A stretch of 64,000 nt of DNA from Candidatus Zhuqueibacterota bacterium (GTDB lineage: Bacteria; Zhuqueibacterota; Zhuqueibacteria; Residuimicrobiales; Krinioviventaceae). Made by a program: the position numbers and the translations under genes. Where the stretch lies: NCBI GenBank assembly GCA_016934825.1, contig JAFGSB010000078.1, forward strand, positions 23,371-87,370, in the 5' to 3' direction. Shown here one piece after another: positions 36,309-46,005 of the stretch. The notes under the pieces were generated by a model, which was not told where the DNA came from, searched no databases, and saw only the letters and a program-made list of their open reading frames with translations. Each line of letters starts with the position of its first letter. Position 1 is the stretch's first letter.

Positions 36309-37643
36309 TTAAAACTGGTATGAAAATACGAGTTTCGGTTCAATTCGTTCCTGCGGCTTTAAAACCTGGACGCCGGATTCATCCGTCTCATATTTCCAGG
36401 TCCATAAATAATCCATATAAAGAATCAAATAGGGTTTTATTTTATAACCCAAACCCACACGGGCCACACTATTAATATCCAGAGTAAAAACATCTTCCAT
36501 CATTTCAATGCCCATTTTATCATAGGTGGCATGCGCGGCAATTGCCGGTACGGCATCGGGGGCGTCGGCGGCAAGGTGTAAAATACCGCTGTTTTTCTGT
36601 TCATCCAGACGGCTGAACATCCCCAGCAGTCTCACCTTATTACCCAAAAGACCGCCGTATAATTCGCCGAAAACGCCTTTGGTCTCTTCGGTTACGCCGT
36701 AAAGCATATCGGTTTTATGGATGCCGGTATCGCCGGTTCTCCTGTAACGGTGTATTTCATAAAACGGATCAAAAAAGGAGGCAATAAATTCTTTACCCAA
36801 AAAACGGCGTTCCAGTTTTGCCGAAATATCGATCAACCCGGCAAGATTACCCAGAGAAGCCATAACACCAACAGCCTGACCGCTGCCGAACGTTTTGTTT
36901 CCGTCTTCAATCGAGCTATATCCCGATATTTGCGCCCAGTCATAATACAACATTGTTGTCAGTATCCCGGTTTTCAGGATAGGCAGTTCGGCATCAAATC
37001 CATAAACATTGACGGCGTCATCGCTATCCACATACACATCCGGATCAAAGTCCCTGGCATAAGAACCGCCGACGGCAAAATTCTTTATGATCGGGATATC
37101 GACAATTCCCAGCAGGGGCCGGTAATACAGACGACCGCCTATTAACTCCGCACGGCCAAGGTTACTGGTAACGGTTTCAAATCCGAACCTGCCAAAATCC
37201 AAATCAAACGCCAGTCCTATTTTACGGTTATCATAGGATGATTCATTTGTATAATAATTAACAATAAAACCATGACCCAGGCGGGCGGCATCGAGCGTAC
37301 CGACTCTGGCATATACAGGGTCCCATTTATGCCCCCATCTCAGGTAACGAAGAACCCGGAAATAATCGTAACTTTCGTTCCAATCTTCCTTGCGAAGTTC
37401 CCCGGTTTCCGCATTATATAATAAATTCAGGTTTAAGCCGATTCCAAGTTTGCCAAATGCCAGTTCCGGTCGAAAATTGATGGTAAAATAAGTTTGATCG
37501 TCGATTACCGCCATACCAACACCGCCCATTAACAAACCGCCTTCCTGGCCCATATAACCCAATCCCCCATCGGAATACTGGGCGCTGCTAACTCCGGATG
37601 TGATCAGGATCAACAAACACAAAACAACAACATTTTTTTTCAT
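36309..37643 (-). CDS. Putative outer-membrane protein
   Basis: A 444-residue exported protein with a signal peptide (VVLCLLILITSGVSSAQ). After a Gly-rich segment (GGLGYMGQEGGLLMGGVGMA), the rest is rich in amphipathic beta strands (YFTINFRPELAFGKLGIGLNLN, IGLAFDLDFGRFGFETV) and ends LVFSYQF with a C-terminal Phe, as in outer-membrane barrels. No named family is recognised. An AAGGAG ribosome site precedes ATG. It is a single gene ended by the strong terminator at 36248-36282. Confidence 0.75.
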   Translation of the reverse strand: MKKNVVVLCLLILITSGVSSAQYSDGGLGYMGQEGGLLMGGVGMAVIDDQTYFTINFRPELAFGKLGIGLNLNLLYNAETGELRKEDWNESYDYFRVLRYLRWGHKWDPVYARVGTLDAARLGHGFIVNYYTNESSYDNRKIGLAFDLDFGRFGFETVTSNLGRAELIGGRLYYRPLLGIVDIPIIKNFAVGGSYARDFDPDVYVDSDDAVNVYGFDAELPILKTGILTTMLYYDWAQISGYSSIEDGNKTFGSGQAVGVMASLGNLAGLIDISAKLERRFLGKEFIASFFDPFYEIHRYRRTGDTGIHKTDMLYGVTEETKGVFGELYGGLLGNKVRLLGMFSRLDEQKNSGILHLAADAPDAVPAIAAHATYDKMGIEMMEDVFTLDINSVARVGLGYKIKPYLILYMDYLWTWKYETDESGVQVLKPQERIEPKLVFSYQF

Positions 37644-37766
37644 TTTATGCTCCTTTGCAAAAATCTACCCGTTTTAACCTCTAATACGACTTGTCAGCAA
37701 AAAGTTTCGTGCTGCAGGTCACATTTTCAATGAATTAAAACAAAATTTGATCAAAACACTAACAAA

Positions 37767-38798
37767 TCACCACAAATCATCCATACCGGGCGGAATATCA
37801 AAATGTGTTGCCCACTGGAAATGCCCCTGGCCTCCCAAAGTTGCCGCTTTATCCAATAATAACAAACGCTTATGTTCCAGTTCTTCCGAAGCCAGGTATT
37901 CAAACATATCCCTGCTGTTTTTATTTTTGGATTTTAAGGCGGCAGAACGGTAAAAATCATAAGCCTTTTGTTCAGCGTTTATCGCGAGGTCTATCGCTTT
38001 TTCCGAAGTTAATTTATCGCTCACTTTTTGCCTGCTGATTTCTGCTGCATTTATATCCAGTTCCGGTTCCCCGCCCCCGGAAATTTTTTTATACAGATCA
38101 GACAACTGTTCAAAATGCTCCACCTCAATCGTCGCCAAATAGCTGAATTTATTGATCAAAGCATCCCTGGTCATATTTTTAGCCATACCTTCATAAAATT
38201 CCTGTGCGCCTTTTTCCCTGCTGATCGCAACCCTTAAAGCACTCAGTGCATCCAGCTCCATATCCTCTTTAGAGGCGAATCCCGTTGATAATGCCCTGAC
38301 AAAGGCCTCGTTAAAAAGTTTGAGATCGGCAGGGGTTCGGGAGGTGATCAACTGTCCGTCAATACAAACCGGTTCATCAACATATATTGCCCCGGCATTT
38401 ATAACGTCATCGCGAATACCGGGATAACAGGTCAGTTTGACACCCTCGATCACTTTTGCGGATATAAATACCTGTGGTCCATGACAAATCGCCCCGATGG
38501 GCTTTCCGGTCGCCCAAAAAGATTTTACAAATTCCAGGGCATTATGATTTAACCGTATTTGTTCCGGAGCGCCCCCTCCGGGTATATAGATGCCGTCATA
38601 ATCCGATACTTTAATTTTATCTATAGTCTTGTCCGGGACAAGCGAGAATTTTCCATATTTCCCGGTAACCGGTCCGGGTTCGAGGCCGACCAGGTCGACC
38701 TGCGCTCCCTTGTCAATCAGGACATCACGGGGATTTGTCGTTTCTTCCTCATGGAACTTTGCGGCTATTAAAATAGCGACTTTTTTATCGGTGAGCAT
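37767..38798 (-). CDS. DJ-1/PfpI domain fused to a ferritin-like diiron domain
   Basis: A 343-residue two-domain protein. Residues 1-170 are a PfpI/DJ-1 fold with the nucleophile elbow GAICHGPQ (Cys105, His106) and IPGGGAPEQIR. Residues about 183-320 form a rubrerythrin/ferritin-like four-helix bundle with plausible diiron ligands: Glu195, Glu225 and His228 (EVEH), Glu276, and Glu306 and His309 (ELEH region). A short tail ends in DDLW. No rubredoxin knuckle is present. PfpI proteins act as proteases, deglycases or chaperones; ferritin-like domains reduce peroxide. The joint role is inferred to be oxidative stress protection. GAGGG precedes ATG. Confidence 0.9.
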   Translation of the reverse strand: MLTDKKVAILIAAKFHEEETTNPRDVLIDKGAQVDLVGLEPGPVTGKYGKFSLVPDKTIDKIKVSDYDGIYIPGGGAPEQIRLNHNALEFVKSFWATGKPIGAICHGPQVFISAKVIEGVKLTCYPGIRDDVINAGAIYVDEPVCIDGQLITSRTPADLKLFNEAFVRALSTGFASKEDMELDALSALRVAISREKGAQEFYEGMAKNMTRDALINKFSYLATIEVEHFEQLSDLYKKISGGGEPELDINAAEISRQKVSDKLTSEKAIDLAINAEQKAYDFYRSAALKSKNKNSRDMFEYLASEELEHKRLLLLDKAATLGGQGHFQWATHFDIPPGMDDLW

Positions 38799-38895
38799 TT
38801 TACCCTCTGTTTATCCGGCAATTTATTTTTTATGAATCATATTCTTACTTTTGGTATCCGGATTGAACCGGTAACGGTGATAAAACAAAAAAATT

Positions 38896-39648
38896 TTATA
38901 TCTTTTTGATCTTTTCCTGATTTAAATAATTGATTTCATCCCGTATCAACGCGGCGTGCTCATAATCTTCTCTTATTACGGCCATGTTCAACTCTTTTTC
39001 CAGCCGTTCATGTTCCGTTAATGGTTTCACCTCATTAATTTCTTCCGCCCACTGTTTCAGGAATTCCAGTTCGAATTTTTCATCAAATTCCTTATCGGAA
39101 TGTTTTTTATAAAACTTTTTAATGGAACTGATGCCTTTATCAATATATTCTAAAGCGTCATTATACTTTGTTTCTTTTAAACAAATGGAAGCAAGCGCTC
39201 TTGTATTCATCATAATCACATAGGGTCTGTATTGCAAAAATGTCCATATTATTTCCTCGTTGTCCGAAAATTTTTCAACAAAATCAAACACGCGTAAATT
39301 CCGGGCGGTATCTCTGGAAACCCGTATATAATCTTCAAGTTTCATAAGAGCCAGATATCTATGATAATATTGAATTGTCTCCTGCTGTAATTTCAAACAT
39401 TGGTCGGGTGTAAGAGTAAATATGTCATTTACTGTATTACGGGCTTTTTTTTCATAATAACTCAAATAAGAGTCAAATCGTCCGGGCCTTCGTCCATCCG
39501 GCCGGCCGTCAAGTTCCATTTGCAGTATACCTAAATCGAGTCTTAATTGAAGTTTTGGTTTCCCGTCAAGTCCTTTAATCAGCCTGACGTTTATGTCCTC
39601 GGATTTATATTTCCATTTTCTTAATATGGGACCAATATCGTCAATCAT
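38896..39648 (-). CDS. UVR-motif protein of unknown function
   Basis: The frame opens at 39708, but the sequence GGGAG about 7 bases before ATG at 39648 makes MIDDIGPILRKW the likely N-terminus. The first 150 residues are not recognised; they include LQLRLDLGILQMELDGRPDGRR. A TPR-like helix pair lies in the middle (TRALASICLKETKYNDALEYI). The C-terminus LEKELNMAVIREDYEHAALI with RDEI is a UvrB/UvrC (UVR) motif, as in McsA-like proteins. It could bind a nuclease or kinase partner. It lies after purQ on the same strand. Confidence 0.75.
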   Translation of the reverse strand: MIDDIGPILRKWKYKSEDINVRLIKGLDGKPKLQLRLDLGILQMELDGRPDGRRPGRFDSYLSYYEKKARNTVNDIFTLTPDQCLKLQQETIQYYHRYLALMKLEDYIRVSRDTARNLRVFDFVEKFSDNEEIIWTFLQYRPYVIMMNTRALASICLKETKYNDALEYIDKGISSIKKFYKKHSDKEFDEKFELEFLKQWAEEINEVKPLTEHERLEKELNMAVIREDYEHAALIRDEINYLNQEKIKKI

Positions 39649-39730
39649 GGTCATCTCCCGAAAAAAAATCCAAAAAATATATGGATTGAAATCTATAATA
39701 AAAGTCAAATTTTAAAATCATATATTCTTC

Positions 39731-40507
39731 TCAAGATAAAAAATAGTTAACCGCATTTTTAAACAATTTCAGTCCGTCGCCTTCACCGGACAATCCTTTC
39801 CGGGTCCATAATGGATTATTTGTCGGGTCCAGATGACGTTCCGGGTGCGGCATCAATCCAAGTACCCTGCCGGATGGATCGCAAATACCGGCAATGTTTT
39901 CTATTGAACCGTTTGGATTGTCAGGATACTCCGTTTTCCCGTTATGAGGGGATATATATTGAAAAACTATTTGATTATTTTCTTTTAAAGAATTTAACAC
40001 CGTCTCATCGTTGGGGACAAATTTACCCTCCGCGTGAGCAACAGGGAAATATAATATCTTTTTAATATCTCGCGTAAACACACAAGGGCCGTCATTCACG
40101 TTTAAATAAATCCAGCGATCTTCAAATTTACCGGAATCGTTATTACTTAATGTTATACTTTGTTCTGCCATAAAATCCACAACCGGAAGTAATCCTGCTT
40201 TAACCAACACTTGAAACCCATTACAAATTCCAATTATTAATTTACCATCCCGATAAAATTTGTTTAATTTTTCAGCAAGTTTGTATTTTAACTGATTGGC
40301 CAGTATTTTACCGGCGGAAATATCATCACCGTAGGTAAAACCTCCGGGGATAGCAAGTATCTGATATTGATCAAGTTTGGTATCATCGGATAATAACCTG
40401 TTCACATGCACCAAATCAGTCTGTGCGCCGGCTTTATCAAACGCAAATTTCGTTTCAAAATCACAATTCGAACCAGCGGCCCTTAACACAAGTACTTTGG
40501 GAACCAT
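39731..40507 (-). CDS. purQ: Phosphoribosylformylglycinamidine synthase, glutaminase subunit PurQ
   Basis: A 258-residue class I glutamine amidotransferase. Motifs: LVLRAAGSNCDFETKFAF, the oxyanion region PGGFTYGDD, the nucleophile elbow GICNGFQVL, and the catalytic His/Glu near LMPHPERH. It supplies ammonia to PurL in the fourth step of purine synthesis. It follows purL with 1 base between. PurS is not a separate gene because two PurS-like domains are fused to PurL. Confidence 0.95.
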   Translation of the reverse strand: MVPKVLVLRAAGSNCDFETKFAFDKAGAQTDLVHVNRLLSDDTKLDQYQILAIPGGFTYGDDISAGKILANQLKYKLAEKLNKFYRDGKLIIGICNGFQVLVKAGLLPVVDFMAEQSITLSNNDSGKFEDRWIYLNVNDGPCVFTRDIKKILYFPVAHAEGKFVPNDETVLNSLKENNQIVFQYISPHNGKTEYPDNPNGSIENIAGICDPSGRVLGLMPHPERHLDPTNNPLWTRKGLSGEGDGLKLFKNAVNYFLS

Positions 40508-40508
40508 C

Positions 40509-43385
40509 TTACCACCTTAGAGTTTTTTGCCAGGATTCTTTAAGAATATAAATATCTTCATTTATCAATATATTCCCGTTACTGCCCTTTATAATAAGTT
40601 TTTGTTCACCGGTTACTTTTCCGATTTCTGCAAACGGGCAGTCGGCCAATTTTTCTTCATACAATTTTTTATTCTCAGGTGTCACTTCCACAATAAACCG
40701 TGTATTGGACTCCGAAAACAGGACAATATCATCGCGCATATTCATTGGATTTTTCGGAATATTATTCATTGCAAGAGTCGCGCCAAAACCACCGGAAAAA
40801 GCCATTTCCGCAACGGCTGCAGCAATACCGCCTTCGGAACAATCATGACAGGATCTGACATAATTGTGATCGATTGCGGAAGACAAATCATTAAATATTT
40901 TTTTGGCCCGCTCAAAATTTACCTGCGGCACTGAAACACTGTTTTTGCCCAATAGTTCAAAATAATGTGAGCCGCCCATTTCATAATTTGTTAATCCGAC
41001 AATATATAATAAATTGCCCGGCTCTTTCAAATCCATCGTCACCGCTTTTCTCGCATCTTCCATGACGGAGATGGCCGAGATCAGTAATGTCGGCGGAATG
41101 GCAATACTCTCGCCGTTTTCGGTCTGGTACTCATTGTTCAGGCTGTCTTTACCGGAGATAAACGGCGTTTCAAAAACCTTTGCGGCGTCGTAACAGGCCT
41201 GCGCGGCCTGTACCAATCCCCCCAGCCGGTCGGGTTTATTCGTATTTCCCCAGCAAAAATTGTCTAACAGGGCCGTACGCTTCAGATTTCCACCCACCGC
41301 TATTATATTTCGCAGGGCCTCGTCAATCGATGATACCGCCATAGCGTAAGGATCGAGCAATCCATATTTGGGGTTCAGGCCGTTGGACAATATTACGGCT
41401 TTAAATGAATCCAGGCGCGGTCTGGTAATACTGGCGTCGCCCGGACCGTCATTTTTTTCGCCCACCAGCGGTTTCATCACACTGCCGCCCTGTACTTCAT
41501 GGTCATATTGCCGGATGACCCATTCTTTGCTGCACACATTGGGTGATGATAATATTTTATGCAGATATTCCGTTAATTCGGCCGGCTGCTCAAATTTTTC
41601 TTCTGTAAATTCCGGCTTTTCCCATTTGGCTTTTCTGATTGTTCGGGGCAGTCCTTTATGTAAAAACTGCATATCCATTTCGCCGACAATCGTGTCTTTA
41701 TAAAACAATCTTATTTTTTTATCACTGGTTGTTTTACCGATTATGGTCGCCTCAACATCTTCGCTGGCAAATAACTCCAGAGCATCTTTCACTTTATCCG
41801 GGGGAACAAAAATGACCATTCGTTCCTGGGCTTCGGAAATCCATATTTCCATATATGTGAGGCCGTGGTATTTCAACGGCACCTTGTCCAGTTGAACCTC
41901 TGCTCCCGTTGTCTCTGCCAGTTCGCCTATGGCAGAGGAGAGGCCGCCCGCGCCGCAATCGGTAATGGCGCGATACAAACCCGAATCCCGGGCCTGTAGC
42001 AATGTGTCCACCAATTTTTTCTCGACAATGGGATTCCCGATTTGTACGGCGCCGCTCCAGGTTCCCTCGCTTTCGGTGTGCAATTCACCGGACGAGGCCG
42101 TTGCCCCGTGTATGCCGTCACGACCGGTTCTGCCGCCGACTACCAGAATATAATCGCCGGGCACGATCGTTTTTTCACACTTGTCTACCGGAATTAATCC
42201 CACATTTCCGCAATAGACAAGAGGATTTCCGAGATAACGTTCATCAAAAAATATCGAACCGTTGGATGTGGGGATTCCCATACGGTTTCCATAGTCCCGG
42301 ACGCCCGCTACAACACCCTGCATCACACGTTTGGGATGTAACACCCCTTTCGGCAGGTCGCTGTGTTTTATATCGACCGGGCCAAAACAAAATATGTCCG
42401 TATTGATGATCGGTTTTGCGCCAAGCCCCGTACCCATGGGATCGCGGATAACTCCGCCGATACCGGTATTCGCCCCGCCGTAGGGTTCCATGGCGGAAGG
42501 GTGGTTATGAGTTTCCACCTTGAAGCAAACATTGTAATCATCATCAAACTCTATGATTCCCGCATTATCCTTAAAGACGGATACACACCAGGATTTATTT
42601 AATTCGCTGGTAACTTTAAATATTGTGTTTTTGAGCAGGTTGTCGATTATATTACCATCATATTCAATTAAACCTGTCAGGGTTTTGTGGCTGCAATGTT
42701 CCGACCAGGTTTGCGCCAGCATCTCCAGTTCCACATCTGTCGGTTCACGATCCAGCCCCCGGAAATGATTCTGAATAACCTGCATTTCCTCCAGGTTTAA
42801 AAACAGGTCTCTCTCCCTGCTGATATTCAATAATGCGTCTGTATCTGCATTCAGTATTGGAACGTGGACAAGTTCAAAACGGTCTTCCATTTTGGGAAAA
42901 AATATCGTCTCGCCGGGTACAACAACATGTTCGATCACCTTGTTCATCAGCAATTTTTCCACGATCTGGTTTTTTTCAGAATCGCTTATACGGCCGATAA
43001 AATCATAGCGTCGCGCCGTTTTGGCTTCACGGACACCCGAAATGCCCAGATCGGTTATTCCCTTTAGAGTGGTTTCCGCGACCATATCCGTAACTCCCCT
43101 GTTGAAAATGATCTCGACCGACCAGTGATCTTTGGAATGGACCATTTCGAATTGTTTATCGATGAGATATTCCTGGGTAACTTTATCGGACAAAAGATTT
43201 TCGGCAATTTTTATTTTATCCTCTTTGGAAATCTCCCCCAACAAATAACTGACATCGTAGGAATAAACTTTTTCTACGGAACGGATGCCCAGATCTTTTG
43301 CTCCGCTTTTTACATTTTGTGCCTCGGAATCATAAAATCCCGGTTTTGTTACCAGTTCAATTCTCGTTATCAATTGCAGATCCAT
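40509..43385 (-). CDS. purL: PurS-PurS-PurL fusion: phosphoribosylformylglycinamidine synthase
   Basis: A 958-residue protein. Residues about 5-85 and 90-170 are two PurS-like units (IELVTKPGFYDSEAQNV, GAKDLGIRSVEKVYSY; then VEIIFNRGVTDMVAET, GITDLGISGVREAKT). Residues about 205-958 are a small-type PurL: AQTWSEHCSHKTLTG, FKVETHNHPSAMEPYGGA, GVVAGVRDYGNRMGIP, ITDCGAGGLSSAIGELAE and CHDCSEGGIAAAVAEMAF. The GATase domain of large PurL is missing and supplied by PurQ. The layout looks like large PurL without its C-terminal domain. It acts in cytoplasmic purine synthesis. Confidence 0.93.
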   Translation of the reverse strand: MDLQLITRIELVTKPGFYDSEAQNVKSGAKDLGIRSVEKVYSYDVSYLLGEISKEDKIKIAENLLSDKVTQEYLIDKQFEMVHSKDHWSVEIIFNRGVTDMVAETTLKGITDLGISGVREAKTARRYDFIGRISDSEKNQIVEKLLMNKVIEHVVVPGETIFFPKMEDRFELVHVPILNADTDALLNISRERDLFLNLEEMQVIQNHFRGLDREPTDVELEMLAQTWSEHCSHKTLTGLIEYDGNIIDNLLKNTIFKVTSELNKSWCVSVFKDNAGIIEFDDDYNVCFKVETHNHPSAMEPYGGANTGIGGVIRDPMGTGLGAKPIINTDIFCFGPVDIKHSDLPKGVLHPKRVMQGVVAGVRDYGNRMGIPTSNGSIFFDERYLGNPLVYCGNVGLIPVDKCEKTIVPGDYILVVGGRTGRDGIHGATASSGELHTESEGTWSGAVQIGNPIVEKKLVDTLLQARDSGLYRAITDCGAGGLSSAIGELAETTGAEVQLDKVPLKYHGLTYMEIWISEAQERMVIFVPPDKVKDALELFASEDVEATIIGKTTSDKKIRLFYKDTIVGEMDMQFLHKGLPRTIRKAKWEKPEFTEEKFEQPAELTEYLHKILSSPNVCSKEWVIRQYDHEVQGGSVMKPLVGEKNDGPGDASITRPRLDSFKAVILSNGLNPKYGLLDPYAMAVSSIDEALRNIIAVGGNLKRTALLDNFCWGNTNKPDRLGGLVQAAQACYDAAKVFETPFISGKDSLNNEYQTENGESIAIPPTLLISAISVMEDARKAVTMDLKEPGNLLYIVGLTNYEMGGSHYFELLGKNSVSVPQVNFERAKKIFNDLSSAIDHNYVRSCHDCSEGGIAAAVAEMAFSGGFGATLAMNNIPKNPMNMRDDIVLFSESNTRFIVEVTPENKKLYEEKLADCPFAEIGKVTGEQKLIIKGSNGNILINEDIYILKESWQKTLRW

Positions 43386-43534
43386 TTATTTATTTTCAAT
43401 TATTTTAATTTGTAAATTTTAATTATTATTAAGGGCAAAATCAAGAATAAAGATTACTCATGAAAACTTTTCCACTTTTAAATATCTTGAATAACTTATT
43501 ATAATTATTAATATTAACAGAGTTCCGGCATTTT
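43386..43534. other. AT-rich spacer between the receptor gene and purL
   Basis: This 149-base gap is very AT-rich. It must contain the purL-purQ promoter, but no clear boxes, terminator stem or riboswitch-like fold can be picked out by eye. A PurR-box-like sequence is not evident. Confidence 0.3.
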
Positions 43535-45364
43535 CTAATCAAAAAATTTAAATGTAAATCCCCATTTAAATTGTGCACCTGGCATAGGATAACCATATAC
43601 CCTTTCATAATCAAGATCCAGCATATTTTTCATGGAAAAAAACACGGTAAAATCTTTTATGACAAATATTGCATGCAGATAAGGCACAAAAACCGGACTT
43701 ACCGGGTATCCGGCAATGGGATACTGGACAAAATAATACTGCGGCCGGAAGCTCTCTCCCAGGAACAGGGCGCCTATCCTGATACGCGTATCCAGATCCC
43801 CGGTAAAAAATACATTTTGATACTGTATATATCCTTTAGCAGAAAAATCGGGGATATTGGACACATCAAAATACGGATCGCCGGAAGTGATATATGTATA
43901 CTTGCCCTTGGCGTAGAACGATAATTGCCTGATAAAGTCATACTTTATCGAAAAATCCATCGCAAGCCTGCTGTGGTCGATCTGGTTTATATATTTAATA
44001 TTTTCCGCCCCGGCGTCAGCAGCGATCTGGTTGCTGATATATTGCGCCGAAAAAGCCGTATAAATTTCCAGCTTTTTTATTCGTGTTTCCAGTCCCGCAC
44101 CGATCTGAGAAAAATTTTCCTCCTCAAGATCGGGATTTCCACGGGCATACGGCCCCTGTGTGTACAAAGGTTCAAATTGGGGCGCATTGATAAAATGATT
44201 TGCCCAGCCGAAAAATAATAAATCCGGTTTATACCGGTACTCCATGTTCAATTCCTGTTGAATAAATGTATCATATCCTTTATGATTTTCTATGACCGCG
44301 CCGGTACCGATATAATATTTATCCCTGGATTTAATGGCCGCGTTAATCCAGCCGTTAACCGCTCTCTGTGTATGATTTCCCCAGTCCTTACTTTCTAAAT
44401 GATAAATCCGGTATCCGGCGCCGGTATTGAACGAAAACAACCCAAATTGTTGATTATATTGAGTCGTGATCCGGGTTCCGTTGACGTTATGCAACTGGTC
44501 GACGACGGTATGACGGTAGCCGTAAAATTCTCTTTTCAAATCCGTTAATTGAATTGATGTAAAAAAAGAATTCCCTCTTTTAATACAAAATCCATGATCT
44601 GTCCTGAAATCTTTTTGATGCGGAATGGAGATATCTTTCAAAATAGAATCCTGCGATACGGGCACATCGAGATCGAATTTGTTTAATAAATATAGATATT
44701 CAATCGCCCAGTTTTCGTTGATCTTACGGTTTATTTTCAAATTGATTTTTTGCGCATCGTATTCACTGTTATAAACTGTTCCGGAATAACTTTTTATCAC
44801 CCCGCCCATGTTGAGCGACAACTTTTGCGACGCTTTAATACCGAGCCGCGCGTCAATATCATCGTATCCGGAGTTGCCGGTGCGGTAGGATACGGTCGAT
44901 CTGATCGGCAGTCTGGCCATATCTTTGGAATAAAGCTGGACCGTTTGTCCCAGGGGTAAATAACCATATTGCCGGTTGATCCCGGAGGTGATAATATTTA
45001 TGCGGCCAACACTTTCAACCGGAACCATATTCATATCCGACAGTCCGTTCAACGGATCGTTCAAATTCAGGCCGTCATAGAACAATTGAAAGTGACCTTC
45101 GACCCCCGAAAATAAAGAACCGATAGCAAGCTGCCCTTCGCTTCCCCGGTCATAATAGTATGCCGGCGGCAGCCACTCAAAAACATCTGCGAACGTATTG
45201 TAATCAAGACTCTCATACAACAATGTATCCGCATTATGGCATTTCACATACGATAACGGTTGAGTTTGCTGCTGTGTACTATCCTGTAACACAGGCGCCG
45301 CAGCCGCAAACGATATCAGATAAAATTGTACAAAAAGTAAAAAGTATCTCCGCACTGTAATCAC
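43535..45364 (-). CDS. TonB-dependent outer-membrane receptor
   Basis: A 609-residue protein starting with GTG that overlaps the TGA of the ECF gene by 4 bases (GTGA). A signal peptide ends near SFAAA. The plug domain (about residues 50-130) reads YNTFADVFEWLPPAYYYD, LFYDGLNLNDPLNGLSDMN and VPVESVGRINIITSG, in plug order. The barrel runs to a terminal WGFTFKFFD. It is short for a receptor of this class (often 650-1000). Coupling with an ECF S component suggests uptake of a vitamin-like compound through both membranes. The substrate cannot be read from the sequence. Confidence 0.85.
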   Translation of the reverse strand: MITVRRYFLLFVQFYLISFAAAAPVLQDSTQQQTQPLSYVKCHNADTLLYESLDYNTFADVFEWLPPAYYYDRGSEGQLAIGSLFSGVEGHFQLFYDGLNLNDPLNGLSDMNMVPVESVGRINIITSGINRQYGYLPLGQTVQLYSKDMARLPIRSTVSYRTGNSGYDDIDARLGIKASQKLSLNMGGVIKSYSGTVYNSEYDAQKINLKINRKINENWAIEYLYLLNKFDLDVPVSQDSILKDISIPHQKDFRTDHGFCIKRGNSFFTSIQLTDLKREFYGYRHTVVDQLHNVNGTRITTQYNQQFGLFSFNTGAGYRIYHLESKDWGNHTQRAVNGWINAAIKSRDKYYIGTGAVIENHKGYDTFIQQELNMEYRYKPDLLFFGWANHFINAPQFEPLYTQGPYARGNPDLEEENFSQIGAGLETRIKKLEIYTAFSAQYISNQIAADAGAENIKYINQIDHSRLAMDFSIKYDFIRQLSFYAKGKYTYITSGDPYFDVSNIPDFSAKGYIQYQNVFFTGDLDTRIRIGALFLGESFRPQYYFVQYPIAGYPVSPVFVPYLHAIFVIKDFTVFFSMKNMLDLDYERVYGYPMPGAQFKWGFTFKFFD

Positions 45365-45921
45365 ATTTCCTGGTTTAATAAATATGCCGGCAAATGGGGT
45401 ATTAAACGAATCAGTATAATCGGGACAATTGTTGCAAAAATCAGAGTATTCACTCCCGCGTGCGTCATATAGAAAACCATTCCGCTGATAAACATGGCAA
45501 TTATTTTATTAATACTCACATCCGTCGCAAAAAAGATATAGCTTAAAGAAGTTATAATATCGTATATCAAAGTTAACACAAATCCATAAAGCGCCGGAAT
45601 TATGAACCTGTAAATATACGATTTTTTTTTATTAAATGTTAAACGATAAATACCGCCCGCGGCTCCGATAAGGCCGAATGATACAATTTGTACCATTAAC
45701 AGGGGTAACATCGGTACGCCCCAGGGATTAAACATGGAAAATAAAAATTCGGCAATAATTCCCGTAATTGCGCCGTACAAAGGGCCAAGTATAAAGCCGC
45801 TAATAAATACTGTTGCCGTTATCAATTCAACATTCGGTATAAACAGAAAAATATAGCCGATCGAAACAGATAACGCTGTTAAAAGTGATGCGAGGATTAT
45901 TTTTTTTTGTAATAGGTTCAT
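45361..45921 (-). CDS. ECF transporter substrate-binding (S) component
   Basis: A 186-residue membrane protein with about six helices (LASLLTALSVSIGYIFLF, VELITATVFISGFILGPLYG, LMVQIVSFGLIGAAGGIY and further segments). The GAITGIIAEFLFSMFNPWG stretch and short loops match the ECF S fold. S components bind a vitamin or metal and dock on a shared EcfA/EcfT module, which is absent here and must be elsewhere. The TGA stop overlaps the receptor GTG. No vitamin riboswitch is visible in the 84 bases upstream. It follows the AmmeMemoRadiSam-type gene. Confidence 0.83.
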   Translation of the reverse strand: MNLLQKKIILASLLTALSVSIGYIFLFIPNVELITATVFISGFILGPLYGAITGIIAEFLFSMFNPWGVPMLPLLMVQIVSFGLIGAAGGIYRLTFNKKKSYIYRFIIPALYGFVLTLIYDIITSLSYIFFATDVSINKIIAMFISGMVFYMTHAGVNTLIFATIVPIILIRLIPHLPAYLLNQEM

Positions 45922-46005
45922 TTTATAAAAGTTCAGTATATCGTGTATGGGAAAAAGAGGATTTTACCTGTTCAATCGATCCGAAATTGTTTTGTTATAA
46001 CAGCC

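Noticed and set aside
45922..46005. Cobalamin or other vitamin riboswitch before the ECF S component
   Set aside because: The gap is only 84 bases and lacks the B12-box or other recognisable conserved core.
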